NCBI RefSeq assembly: GCF_018588585.1
Contig: NZ_JAEUFG010000016.1
Span: 35,280-99,279 of the forward strand
Length of the DNA: 64,000 nucleotides
Source: Bacillus sp. SM2101
Lineage (GTDB): Bacteria; Bacillota; Bacilli; Bacillales; SM2101
Direction: 5' to 3'
The notes under the pieces were generated by a model. The model saw only the letters and a list, made by a program, of their open reading frames with translations, was not told the origin of the DNA and searched no databases. Both the position numbers and the translations under genes were made by a program. Of the stretch, positions 35,555 to 45,256 are shown in pieces (position 1 is the first letter of the stretch; each line of letters starts with the position of its first letter).

Positions 35555-35799
35555 AAGAATCACTCCTTATAAAGTGGTTAGCCTGGGAGAAGGGTTGATC
35601 AGCTTTTTAAAACAACCTTCTTACTATATATTCGTGAATGCTTGTACATATTGACGAGACAGGAAAACAATACTATAAAAAAACATTTTAATACTGAGAA
35701 TAGATTCGTATGAGTAAGAAATGAAAGAAAATGTACTTACATGCATTTTCATACGAACAACTTCTAATACATTTAGTAATATTATCAGTCAATCATTAG

Positions 35800-35943
35800 G
35801 GCTCTTTTCGTAAACGTTGTTGCTACAGTTCCAAGGAGAAAATGTCCCTTTATTCAACAGTCATCGTTTTATAGAAGAAAGATGCAACGAAAATTAGTTC
35901 GTGTTTATTTTTTAGTAAACACAACATTCTATAAGAAAACAGC
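35800..35943 (+). repeat. MITE-like interspersed repeat, copy H (144 bp)
   Basis: Begins GGCTCTTTTCGTAAACGTTG, contains ATCGTTTTATAGAAGAAAGA, ends TAAGAAAACAGC. Flanks AATCATTA and AATCAGTA differ at one position and may be an 8-bp target duplication. Confidence 0.75.
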
Positions 35944-36159
35944 AATCAGTAAAGAATGTTTACCATCATTAGTTGTGGAGATGATTGTTTGGAACAAGAG
36001 GGGAGCTTTTTGTAAACTTTGTAGATTAGAACATTTAAATGAAATTAAGGTGTAAATGTAAAGGTATGGAAAAAATAGTGTCATTGGGTTTAGGTGTATA
36101 TGATTTAGTTCTTTGTAGGATAAGCAACAGAAATAATTGTAATTGTGAGGTGGGTATAA

Positions 36160-36894
36160 ATGAAGTGGGTTCGTATTTTATGTGGCTTGTTAGTATTTGT
36201 ACTTATGTTATGTCAAATCGCAGCCCCTGTATTTGCTTATAATGAGTCGAGTGGAAAAGTAATCAAATTTTCAAGCAAGAGTCATGTTCAAGATAGAATA
36301 AAAGTAGCTAATTTACCTGATGCTAATGTTACATTGCTAGCGATTAAAGAAGACAAGTGGTTTAAATATTTTCAGCTTACAGTAGGAAAACGAAACAAAG
36401 AGTTTGTACATTGGATGAATGTCACAGATCATGACTTTCAGCCAAAATTGTACTCTATTGATGTAACAAATACTGGTCAAGAGGAAATTATTGTCGTCCT
36501 CACGACAGACCGAGACAAAGGTGTATATATAAATGAAGCACATGTATTAGAAAGAACATTAGTAGACAAAACAGATGTAGTGAAAGAAATTTATATTGAG
36601 AATCCACGAATCATCGCCGCTCAAAAAGTTAATATGAAGAGAACGAAGAGAGGAGTAGTTTTAGTAGTAGATGGTAAAAGTACATTCATTCCAAATAATA
36701 AGCTAGATTCTAAAGAAGAGTTACCTCAACTATCAATGGAACATTTTGTGAAATTTACGATAGAAGACAATACACTTAAGGCTATATTATTGGTAGAAGA
36801 AAAACCGAACCATTATTATGGTAACATCGTCATTACATACGAATATGATAATGGCATCATGAAAGCTGAAAAAGTAGAGCTTCGATTAGGGTAA
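36160..36894 (+). CDS. Secreted protein of unknown function (244 aa)
   Basis: Signal peptide: KWVRI, a hydrophobic core to about residue 22, and a likely cleavage after APVFA. The mature part of about 215 residues is beta-rich without Cys, with phrases KWFKYFQLTVGKRNKEF, SIDVTNTGQEEIIVVLTTDRDKGVYINEAHVLE and ITYEYDNGIMKAEKVEL. ATG 36160 follows GTGAGGTGGGTATAA. Not recognised. Its own unit; no partner genes nearby. Confidence 0.75.
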   Translation: MKWVRILCGLLVFVLMLCQIAAPVFAYNESSGKVIKFSSKSHVQDRIKVANLPDANVTLLAIKEDKWFKYFQLTVGKRNKEFVHWMNVTDHDFQPKLYSIDVTNTGQEEIIVVLTTDRDKGVYINEAHVLERTLVDKTDVVKEIYIENPRIIAAQKVNMKRTKRGVVLVVDGKSTFIPNNKLDSKEELPQLSMEHFVKFTIEDNTLKAILLVEEKPNHYYGNIVITYEYDNGIMKAEKVELRLG

Positions 36895-37398
36895 CAATAG
36901 CGAGTATCAGAAAAAACCTGTAAGTTTCCATGAGTAGGGAAGGGGGAATATTACACAAGAAAATTTTTTAGCAATACATGATTAGATATGTCTATAAATA
37001 ATGAAAGGTCAGGAAACATGATTTTAATTTAAAGAATAACATTTAACCTATTAGATGGTCATTCAACAAATTTATTAATATGTCTAATAGCTGTTGGATA
37101 TTCAGAACTACAATTCAATCGTAGCTACATAGTTCTTTAGCATTCTGTTCTTAAAAAGTGTTGCTTGATTTTATGCAAATGTCATTTGCATGAAGGAAGA
37201 ACAAGTGCTTGTATTTCTGAGCAAGAAATACAACCCTAAACAAAAGCTAATACAACAGCTTTCTTACTATATAATCATATTTTTTCTAATATGATACTGA
37301 GAACGTAGTATAGATTACAAACTAAAAAAGAAACTACAATGCAAATGTACTTCGCAAAGTAGTTGATGTATACAATCTATTTTGAACACATTACCAAA
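36895..37398. other. Intergenic region, no gene seen
   Basis: AT-rich, no coding frame with a ribosome site. A weak AATCATATT / AATATGAT hairpin at about 37275-37296 is the only structure noted. Confidence 0.4.
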
Positions 37399-39213
37399 CT
37401 ATGAAGAGCCTTTGCAATTACAAGACGGCATTCCAGGTACAACTCCACTTGATGGTGATAGTCTCTTTTGGCTACATTGCTCTTCAAGAGCTGAAATAAG
37501 AAGGTTCTGGACTATTATTGATTCTGGGGTTTCGAAGGCAGGGTTAGCTAGGTTTTTTTCTTCTAACGGATCATTAGTAAGGTTGTATAGTTCATATTGA
37601 TCTGGAACTGGATTATTTTTTGTTTTCGTTAAGCAAAGGTAGCATTGCTCATTTGATGTCGTATTAATCGCAGAGCTCTGGACAGTTGTGTTGTCCTCAC
37701 ACCCAGGATCACTCCAAAATTGTGGATTATCATAATAACGACTAAGCTTCCACCTCTCTCTTTTTTTATCCATACCAGTAGGTAACATCGTAATAATCGC
37801 TTCAATATGATTTGGCTGGACGACTGATTCATACGGCTCACCTGATAATGTGACCTGATTCAATCCCCTTGTCACATCATCATCACTCATAAAATAAATC
37901 GGTTCATCATCACGGTAAAAATCTTTTCTTCCTTTTAGCAAAGGGGTAAGGTCACGACCAACTAGAGGGTGTACTTCAGTATGAGCTGGCCTCAGCTTTT
38001 CTTGTATTTCCATTGGGTTAATACCTGCTAAGCCTAGCATAGTTGGCAGAACATCAACGTGACTCGTTATACTGTCTGTACTTTGTCGACCAGAGAACAG
38101 CCTAGGACTGTGGATGATCATAGGGACATGAATCGACTCTTCGTATGTGTTATACCACTTTTGAAATAATCCACCGTGTGCACCTAATAATTCTCCATGG
38201 TCAGATAAGAAAATGACAATTGTATTTTCATAAAAATTAGATTTCTGAAGTGCTTGAAATACTTTCAACATTTCCTGATCGGCTTCTTTTTGTAAAGAGT
38301 AATACAACTGGCGATAAAAAAGTGTGTCTCTTAGAGGCTGCAAAGCTTTCTGATAAGTAACTCGGTAGCTATCTTGTGCGATGGGTTTTGTAGATAGTGA
38401 TTCCTTTGCCGTTGGAGCAGGAGGAATGAACGGAACAGAAGGGTCTACTTTAAAATTATACAGTGCACTTAATTCTGTAACGATTCCGAATAATGCGATA
38501 TCATGTGGATTTACAAATGAGCTCATAATCAACCATGGTGCATCATTTTCTTCTTGTAATTCGAGAGACCGAATCAATGCAACAACTTCTGCAGAATAGA
38601 CAACATCTCGCCCACTGACACCTATGGCTGCTGAACATCCTGAATTTCGAGGAGCTGAACCATGAGGCTCAGGACCCACCCAGCCAGAGAACCCAAACTT
38701 ATCCAATTGATCAGCGCTCAAATACTTTCGAACCTTCTCTTCATCAGGTATTCCTGTCAATGTATAGCTTGGGTAAGCATCTTTTGTACCAGGAATGAGA
38801 ATATCTTCATCAGAAGCATGCCACTTTCCTTTCCAAAAAGTACGGTACCCAGCAGCTCTAAAATAGTCACCCATCGTTGGAACGCTATTTGGGTCTAACC
38901 AGAATAAATCTGGGTCAAACGCGGTTTTAGCTACACCGCTCGTTTGTGTTACCCCATGTAGGGAAGGGTATTGCCCAGTATACAATGTCGCACGACTTGG
39001 TGAGCAAGCTGTACTCCCAGCATAATGATTGTTAAATTCAAATCCATTTTTACGTAAAAGCTCTTGTGCAATAATATTTTCTTTCCGCCATAACTTTAGT
39101 TCTTCGTTTTCATAAATTGATGGAAATCTTTCCTGGTCGACCATTAAAATAAGAAAGTTTGGCTTTTCTTCTTGGACATTTTTGCGGTCTGAACTTGTTG
39201 TCGCTTGATTCAC
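37399..39213 (-). CDS. Sulfatase-family hydrolase (Cys-type)
   Basis: 604 residues, GTG start behind TGGAGGTTATGTTAA. Metal and active-site features of the alkaline-phosphatase-fold sulfatases: NFLILMVDQ (first Asp), CSPSRATLYTGQ with Cys70 to be turned into formylglycine, KWHASDEDI, FVNPHD and FLSDHGELLGAHG. There is no signal peptide, so it would act in the cytoplasm or via another export path. The C-terminus is Cys-bearing (SCNCKGSS). No formylglycine-generating enzyme is coded nearby. Substrate unknown; a phosphonate/phosphate ester hydrolase of the same fold cannot be excluded. Confidence 0.88.
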   Translation of the reverse strand: MNQATTSSDRKNVQEEKPNFLILMVDQERFPSIYENEELKLWRKENIIAQELLRKNGFEFNNHYAGSTACSPSRATLYTGQYPSLHGVTQTSGVAKTAFDPDLFWLDPNSVPTMGDYFRAAGYRTFWKGKWHASDEDILIPGTKDAYPSYTLTGIPDEEKVRKYLSADQLDKFGFSGWVGPEPHGSAPRNSGCSAAIGVSGRDVVYSAEVVALIRSLELQEENDAPWLIMSSFVNPHDIALFGIVTELSALYNFKVDPSVPFIPPAPTAKESLSTKPIAQDSYRVTYQKALQPLRDTLFYRQLYYSLQKEADQEMLKVFQALQKSNFYENTIVIFLSDHGELLGAHGGLFQKWYNTYEESIHVPMIIHSPRLFSGRQSTDSITSHVDVLPTMLGLAGINPMEIQEKLRPAHTEVHPLVGRDLTPLLKGRKDFYRDDEPIYFMSDDDVTRGLNQVTLSGEPYESVVQPNHIEAIITMLPTGMDKKRERWKLSRYYDNPQFWSDPGCEDNTTVQSSAINTTSNEQCYLCLTKTKNNPVPDQYELYNLTNDPLEEKNLANPAFETPESIIVQNLLISALEEQCSQKRLSPSSGVVPGMPSCNCKGSS

Positions 39214-39554
39214 TTAACATAACCTCCATGTATTGTGATTAGGGTAAAAGGTACTCTCGTATGCTTTAATTCATCTTCACTATATGATGGTTATAAAGTT
39301 ATCATTCTAGAATCATTATGAATAAGCTGTATAACACTCGATGTCCCAAGATGGGTAGGAAACACCTTTCATTGTTTCTAAAATATATACAAATAGAGTG
39401 TAGGCATCATTTTTTCAAATATCAGTCTCAATTGCCAAAGAATAAACACTGTTTTTACAAAGTGTTGGTTTCATTGAGCGTAATAAACAATATATATCGA
39501 AAAACTCGAAATATTGATAAAATGATTGTTAAATAGTTGTATTGGAGGATAATA

Positions 39555-40055
39555 ATGAGAAATAAAGTGACAGGTGTTTTACGATTTTTAGGCGTATTTA
39601 CTATTTGTGTAGGGATAATTATAGGGGCTTGGTTGGCAAATGATACACAACTATTATCTTTTGGAGGGGCTTTTTTAATTGCCTGTGTTATAAATAGTTT
39701 TTTGTTATTTGGTCTTGCTGAAGTAATGAATGTGGTATTCAAGATCTATGAAAATATGGGCGGTTCGACACTCAAAAAACTTGAAATATCTGGCTCACTA
39801 GAAAGTGTACAAGCGAATAGTAAAACAAAACGAATCGGTATAAGCGATAGGAAGACGATTGAAATGTTTTATGTTGATTCACATAGTAAAACAGCAATTG
39901 AGGTAGTAGGCACCCCATTTGAGGATTTCTTTTTGGTGAGAAACAGTGACGGAGGAATAGATATAGTAGAATTAGGTGGTTTTAAGCCGCAAATACTAAG
40001 CGCAGAAAGTATAATAAATCATCCTCAATTAAAAGATTGGTATGAGTCATTATAG
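39555..40055 (+). CDS. Two-helix membrane protein of unknown function (166 aa)
   Basis: ATG 39555 follows TTGGAGGATAATA and is better than the TTG at 39537. Residues about 7-30 and 38-62 are membrane helices (FLGVFTICVGIIIGAWLA, FGGAFLIACVINSFLLFGLAEV). The rest is a soluble domain with KRIGISDRKTIEMFYVDS and GGIDIVELGGFKPQI. Family not recognised; the layout resembles small PH-like or sensor proteins of Bacillus. Confidence 0.65.
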   Translation: MRNKVTGVLRFLGVFTICVGIIIGAWLANDTQLLSFGGAFLIACVINSFLLFGLAEVMNVVFKIYENMGGSTLKKLEISGSLESVQANSKTKRIGISDRKTIEMFYVDSHSKTAIEVVGTPFEDFFLVRNSDGGIDIVELGGFKPQILSAESIINHPQLKDWYESL

Positions 40056-40586
40056 TTAAAAAACAGTTATCGAATACATGCAATCTCTTCGATTCTTCAA
40101 ATATCGTCATATAAATCTAGATAAGAGAAAAGAAAGTACAACGGGTTTCAACTATAGCATAGGTACGAAATAGCTACATATTTTTGTTTCTAGTAAACTT
40201 ACACTCAAGGACTACCTAATTAGCTTATAGATTTTTAATCGTGGGTGTTCTAAAATATTTGGAAATCAATATATTTAATCAATAGGTACAATGTGAAATC
40301 TTGATTACAATTTTATTAATCATGGAAAATAACTTCAAAAATTATTAAGTAAAAAGATGCTGCGAACGAAAAAAAGCCTAGTATAAAATCAATAATCTGT
40401 GCGAAAACAAGCAGCACATAAAAAATATGTTATGTATTCACTTGAAATGCCTTAAGATAATGTCTAAATCCTTAAATAATACCTCATCATGGGAGGATCT
40501 CGTAATTGGTTAGTCAGTTATACAAGAACCATTTTACAGTTTATAGCTATTATCCTGTCATGAGACCAAAAAAAGGAGTGAAAGCA
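40056..40586. other. Intergenic region with a decayed repeat
   Basis: A degenerate MITE copy is visible at about 40325-40415 (AAAAAGATGCTGCGAACG, TGTGCGAAAACAAGCAGC). An open frame from 40506 extends into the next gene but has no ribosome site. Confidence 0.4.
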
Positions 40587-40796
40587 TTGTTAACGAAGGA
40601 GGAACAATTTATACTGGACGAACTAAAAGTTATTTTTAAAAATGAAGGCAAAGCAGCAGTTGAATTCAATAGACGAGAATTAGTAGAACATTTTTCAGAC
40701 ATCAATGTTCCAGTTGTTATAAAATCTCTAGTGATCAATGGCTATTTAAGTATTGAACATCTGCCAAAGGGGAAACTCTTACTAACCATCTTGTAG
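40587..40796 (+). CDS. Small protein, winged-helix-like (69 aa)
   Basis: TTG 40587 sits seven bases behind AAAAAAAGGAG, which makes it a better start than 40506. The sequence TKEEQFILDELKVIFKNEG, VEFNRRELVEHFSDINVPVVIKSLVINGYLSIEHLPKGKLLLTI (two stretches) has a helix-turn-helix plus beta-hairpin pattern such as small winged-helix DNA-binding proteins show. Not a recognised family. Confidence 0.5.
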   Translation: MLTKEEQFILDELKVIFKNEGKAAVEFNRRELVEHFSDINVPVVIKSLVINGYLSIEHLPKGKLLLTIL

Positions 40797-41487
40797 ATTA
40801 ATAAATAGAAGTTAAAGCCTTGAGGAGATATTGTCTGTTTACAGGATGCCAAAAAAACACAAAGAAAATAAAGAGTATCGGATATCTATATAACTATTGT
40901 TGTATATGTATCCGTTACTTAACGCTAACACTCATAGGGAACAGTCTTCATTAGATTAGAACAAATACATACCTCCTTTACGTTATCGTTGTTCATAATT
41001 AACGATGTAATATTTGTTTGTATTATAAACTGTGTTTGGGTGAACATTGTTTCCAAAACTATTGTATGAAAAGTGACGAGCCACTTGAAAAATTATAGGA
41101 TTCGTAGATGAGTCCTATAATAATTAAGTACGTTGGCTGGTCTTTTTGTTGTGCATGAATAATATTGATTTCTAGATAGTAGCTTGATTATAGGTTGCTA
41201 AAACTAATTCGGATATGGTTTTCTTTTGGTTATATATACAAGAGCCTTTACATGTGTAAGATCCATTTATATTTTCTTTCTTATGAACTTGTATTACACC
41301 TTCCTTACTGTTGTTGAGACTTAACAACTATTTTATTTGAATCCAAAATCTCCATAAAAACTTTAAAATTTCATTCTATAATAACTCTGTTGAACTAACT
41401 AAAAGGCTTGCCACAAGGATAACCTTTTATTAATTATTGGGGTGTGAAAATTGAAAAAGGTGGTTCAGTGTAAACTATATAAAATGG
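40797..41487. other. Intergenic region of 0.69 kb, nothing identified
   Basis: No coding frame, no clear repeat copy. AT-rich with scattered short inverted repeats only. The promoter of the AbrB-like gene must lie at its right end. Confidence 0.4.
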
Positions 41488-41817
41488 GTGAGTTCAGTGT
41501 TGAGTAATATGCGTAAAAAAGAAAATAAAATAATATTTATTACTAAAGGGTATGCTGTGACAATACCAAAAAAACTTAGGGATTATTGTAATATGGAACC
41601 TGGGCAAGTAGTGGATGTTTACTATAGTGATATGTGGATAGAAATAACGAGCAATAGAAGAGATGAAAGTTTAGAAAATCAAGTAGTTATTGGTTCCAGA
41701 GGTTCAATATATATACCAAAAGAAATACGGAAATTTACGAATATTAATGAAAGCACTAAATTTAAAATTTGTATTAACGAAAATTTAAAATCAATCAAAC
41801 TAATACCTTTTGTTTAG
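41488..41817 (+). CDS. Tandem SpoVT-AbrB-domain transcription regulator
   Basis: 109 residues. Two swapped-hairpin AbrB half-domains in a row: YAVTIPKKLRDYCNMEPGQVVDVYY (about 24-48) and GSRGSIYIPKEIRKFTNI with FKICINEN (about 72-100). Canonical AbrB has one such domain and dimerises; a tandem pair in one chain could form an intrachain barrel. DNA target unknown. It lies upstream of the copper genes and could regulate them, but that is speculation. The start is uncertain (GTG 41488, TTG 41500 or ATG 41509); none has a good ribosome site. Confidence 0.7.
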   Translation: MSSVLSNMRKKENKIIFITKGYAVTIPKKLRDYCNMEPGQVVDVYYSDMWIEITSNRRDESLENQVVIGSRGSIYIPKEIRKFTNINESTKFKICINENLKSIKLIPFV

Positions 41818-41978
41818 GGCAATAGACTTGGACTATAGTGTACATAGGTGTGTTACATCATTCATCAAATTAATTTTTTAAAAAAATACATTATTTCTTC
41901 AAAAAAAATCCTTTAAATCTGCATATTCCCTCGATATTTTTAGAATGTAAAAAAAATATCTTCATAGAGGAGTTAGGG

Positions 41979-43637
41979 ATGTTAAAGAAAGTATCAGCAT
42001 TTAGCCTACTCGTAGTGTTACTAAGCATAGGGATAGTCGTATATGCAGATGGAGGGGATGCGGGAAATTATGAAGACATTTCATCAGTTATTAACGGTTT
42101 TAGAGGAGAAAATACTTTAATAGAACAAAAAAATCAACTCTTTGAACTATCCGATGGTCATGCTCACGGTGAAGAGATTGTAATTGTAGATTCTCCAAAT
42201 TATGTTGTTTTAGGAATATTTGGGACAATTATCTTCTTGTTTTTAGTGTTGGGTCTCACTTTAAAATTACATAAGAGAAAAATGGAAGAAGCATATATTC
42301 AAAGAATACATATGAAGAACTTGTTGTCTCATCCCATTATAAGCAGTTTTCTTAAAAGTAAATGGTATCCTGGGATTTTTCAATGGACAGCCATTGTTGT
42401 GTTTTCAGTCATTGTATTTCAGTTAGTTGCGGGTACAACAAATGGTCATAAGAATTTTGGAACGACAATGACATGGGTTCTTTGGTGGCCTATTATTCCG
42501 CTTTTATTTATCTTATTTGGAAGGTTTTGGTGTGCAGTTTGTCCATTCGGCAAAATAAGTGACATTGTTCGAAAATACTTTGGTAGTGAACTCCCCGTAC
42601 CAAAATTTCTAAAACAGTATGGTATTTGGTTAATTGATTTATTTTTTATTTTAATTACATGGAGTGATCACGTTTTTGGTATTGTCGATTCACCTAGAGG
42701 ATCTGGATATTTATTATTAATCTTGTTGACAATGGTCATCATCACATCTGTTTTTTACGAAAGAAGAACTTTTTGTAAGACACTATGCTTTCTAGGTGGT
42801 CTTGCAGGTAATTATTCTAGAGCTGGTATTGTTGAATTAAAAGGGACAGAGGAAATTTGTAAAAGCTGCAAAACTCAATCATGTTATCGGGGTAACAGCA
42901 AAGTTGAAGGTTGTCCTATGTTTCAATTTCCAAGAACAATGGATTCAAGTGCGGATTGTAACTTATGTGCGAATTGTATTAAAGCTTGTCCTAATAATTC
43001 GATTCAAGTTTCAATTCGTAAACCTACTAGTGAGTTATGGGGTATAAAAAAGCCAAGGTTAGAGCATACCGCATTAGCAGCTATCATTATGGGAATCGTA
43101 TTTGTTCAAAATATTACGATGTTGTCTGTATGGGAAGATATTCTACAATACATAAGTCAATTAACGAGAACAACGAGCTATGCAATTAATTTTACAGTTG
43201 CATTTATAGTATCAATGGTTATTCCATTATTCCTTTTGTGGTTTGCTTCTTTTATAGCATCTAATAAAAAGGACATGCAAACAATTAAAGAGTATTTTGT
43301 AATTTTTGGTTATGCCATTATTCCGCTGGATTTGGCAGGGCATATGGCACATAATTTATTTCATATTTTGACCGAGGGGAAAGCAATTTGGTACAATACG
43401 CTCCAGTTGTTTGGTATTAAAGCGAGTGGTGATTTAGCTATTAGTTCAGGTTTAACAGTACAAATATTACAGTATGCAATTATAGTTTTAGGATTGCTTG
43501 GCTCGATTTATACCGTACATCGTATAGGGAACAATAATGGTATTCAGAAGAAGCTACCTTTTTATGTGTTAATGATAGTATTTACAGTAGTCAATATTTA
43601 TCTGTTTGCACTGCCAATGGATCACCGAGTTCATTAA
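41979..43637 (+). CDS. NapH/CcoG-like 4Fe-4S membrane protein
   Basis: 552 residues. N-terminal signal-like helix ending YADGGD, a short exported His-containing part (DGHAHGEE), then about ten membrane helices. Conserved FWCAVCPFG, TFCKTLCFLGG, EEICKSCKTQSC...CP and NLCANCIKACPNNS give two to three Cys clusters typical of NapH/NosR/CcoG polyferredoxin membrane proteins. Electron transfer across the membrane, for instance to the copper-handling thiol proteins coded next, is a reasonable inference. ATG 41979 behind GAGGAGTTAGGG. Confidence 0.8.
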   Translation: MLKKVSAFSLLVVLLSIGIVVYADGGDAGNYEDISSVINGFRGENTLIEQKNQLFELSDGHAHGEEIVIVDSPNYVVLGIFGTIIFLFLVLGLTLKLHKRKMEEAYIQRIHMKNLLSHPIISSFLKSKWYPGIFQWTAIVVFSVIVFQLVAGTTNGHKNFGTTMTWVLWWPIIPLLFILFGRFWCAVCPFGKISDIVRKYFGSELPVPKFLKQYGIWLIDLFFILITWSDHVFGIVDSPRGSGYLLLILLTMVIITSVFYERRTFCKTLCFLGGLAGNYSRAGIVELKGTEEICKSCKTQSCYRGNSKVEGCPMFQFPRTMDSSADCNLCANCIKACPNNSIQVSIRKPTSELWGIKKPRLEHTALAAIIMGIVFVQNITMLSVWEDILQYISQLTRTTSYAINFTVAFIVSMVIPLFLLWFASFIASNKKDMQTIKEYFVIFGYAIIPLDLAGHMAHNLFHILTEGKAIWYNTLQLFGIKASGDLAISSGLTVQILQYAIIVLGLLGSIYTVHRIGNNNGIQKKLPFYVLMIVFTVVNIYLFALPMDHRVH

Positions 43638-43665
43638 ATTTCTTTCTAGAAGGAGACTATTATAT

Positions 43666-44601
43666 ATGAAAATGTTAAAGACAATTACTCCAATTTTATT
43701 AGTAGGAGTAGTACTTGTGGGCTGTAATTCCAATGAACAAACTACAGAACCTACAAAAATAGAAGGTGGCAAAAAAATTGAACATATGCACGGGTTATCA
43801 TATCAGGATGATACGATCTTTGTTGCTACACATGAAGGAATGATTTCCACTAGTGATAAAGGAGAATCATGGTATACTGTTAGCTCTCATGATAATGATT
43901 TTATGGGTTATCATGCACTATCGAATGGTGAAATGATTACAAGTGGTCATCCAGGGAAGTCATCAAACCTTCCAGATCCTCTAGGACTTTTAAAAAGTAC
44001 TGATAATGGAATTACATGGGAAGAAGTATCGTTACAAGGCAAGATTGATTTTCACATTTTAGATGCAAATTATTCAAATACTGATATTATATATGGTTTG
44101 AATCAAATGGGTAGTGGCAAATATGGGGCAGGTATATTTAAATCAATTGATGGTGGCGAAAATTGGGATAAAATTGAGCCAGTTGGCTTACCAGATGACC
44201 TTCATAAAATTTACACATTAATCTCACTGCCGAATAATGATAGTGAACTACTGGCTGGAACACAGAATGGTGTCATGCGTTCTGAAGATAGTGGAGAGAC
44301 ATGGGAGTTATTAGATGGAAATCGCTTAATTACTGCAATTACAGTTATGCCAAATGAAAGCAAGGACTTAGTGAGCTACTCAATTACACAAGATGAAGCA
44401 GGTATTATGAAAAGTAGCGACAATGGGCAGACTTGGGATTACATTGGTCTAGACTTGGGAGAGGTCGCAGTCAATAATATATCTATAAATACAGATAATA
44501 ATAACTTAATGTCAGTAACAACATTTAACAACTCTGTGTATGTGACTGAAGATGGTGGGGGAAATTGGAAGCAAACGATAGATGCTGGAACTATTAAATA
44601 A
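43666..44601 (+). CDS. BNR-repeat lipoprotein (F510_1955-like, sialidase-fold)
   Basis: 311 residues from ATG 43666 behind AGAAGGAGACTATTATAT; the frame start at 43606 overlaps the previous gene. Lipobox LVGC near residue 19. The mature protein is a beta-propeller with BNR-type repeats: STSDKGESWYTV, KSTDNGITWEEV, KSIDGGENWDKI, RSEDSGETWELL, KSSDNGQTWDYI and VTEDGGGNWKQT. Near the N-terminus is HMHGLSYQDD. Relatives are found in firmicute metal/copper clusters; no enzyme activity is established. A terminator follows. Confidence 0.82.
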   Translation: MKMLKTITPILLVGVVLVGCNSNEQTTEPTKIEGGKKIEHMHGLSYQDDTIFVATHEGMISTSDKGESWYTVSSHDNDFMGYHALSNGEMITSGHPGKSSNLPDPLGLLKSTDNGITWEEVSLQGKIDFHILDANYSNTDIIYGLNQMGSGKYGAGIFKSIDGGENWDKIEPVGLPDDLHKIYTLISLPNNDSELLAGTQNGVMRSEDSGETWELLDGNRLITAITVMPNESKDLVSYSITQDEAGIMKSSDNGQTWDYIGLDLGEVAVNNISINTDNNNLMSVTTFNNSVYVTEDGGGNWKQTIDAGTIK

Positions 44602-44611
44602 CAGCTATAGA

Positions 44612-44641
44612 AGAGACTCGACATATTAGTTGGGTCTTTTC
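44612..44641 (+). terminator. Terminator after the BNR lipoprotein gene
   Basis: AGACTC / GGGTCT stem (one G-T pair), 12-base loop, then TTTTCT. Confidence 0.55.
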
Positions 44642-44897
44642 TATATTTAAGAAATGATGGGTATTACATATTTGAAATTAATAAAATGCTTTAAGAATCT
44701 GCAAAATTTTTCAATTAATTTCGAAGATAGTAATGATAAATAACATAAGCTTGTTGCATAAACTTTGTTGCTACTATTTTTTCACTATTAGCAACACAAA
44801 CGTATTGAACATATGCAATTGAAAGTTATGAATGAAGTTCAATAAATCTGCAAAAATTCTTGCTAGTATAAGAGCAAACGAATGGAGTGAACTGATC

Positions 44898-45134
44898 ATG
44901 ATGGGATGGCTCGATAGCTGCTCTGGTTTTCAAGGAGGAAGTATGATGATGCTAGGGATGTTTATTTTTTGGGGAGGCTTACTTTTCTTGGGGTTTTATC
45001 TTCTGAAAAAATATCTGAATGGCAATAACCATTCATACCAACATCCGATAAATATTTTAAATGAAAGGTTTGCAAAGGGTGAAATTTCTGAAAAAGAATA
45101 TGACCATTTAAAAGCAAAAATAAGAAGTAAATAA
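44898..45134 (+). CDS. SHOCT-domain membrane peptide (78 aa)
   Basis: ATG 44898 follows TGGAGTGAACTGATC; the in-frame ATG at 44832 lacks a site. One membrane helix (MLGMFIFWGGLLFLGFYLLKK split around residue 20-38) followed by the short SHOCT helix pair: ILNERFAKGEISEKEYDHLKA. SHOCT proteins are small, often oligomeric membrane-linked proteins common next to copper and heavy-metal genes in firmicutes. A Met-rich stretch could touch Cu(I). Role unknown. Confidence 0.82.
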   Translation: MMGWLDSCSGFQGGSMMMLGMFIFWGGLLFLGFYLLKKYLNGNNHSYQHPINILNERFAKGEISEKEYDHLKAKIRSK

Positions 45135-45256
45135 CAAAAACTGCTTCTATCTTTTATAAGTAGTTGGGCTAAACAAGTTTAATTTTGACAACGGAGTATT
45201 GTGGAAAATCAATGGAAGATTAGTAGATAATGAACTTAACCAAAGGGGTGAAAGGT

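Noticed and set aside
36039..36242. 67-codon frame upstream of the secreted protein
   Set aside because: It overlaps the signal-peptide gene in another frame and lacks coding features.
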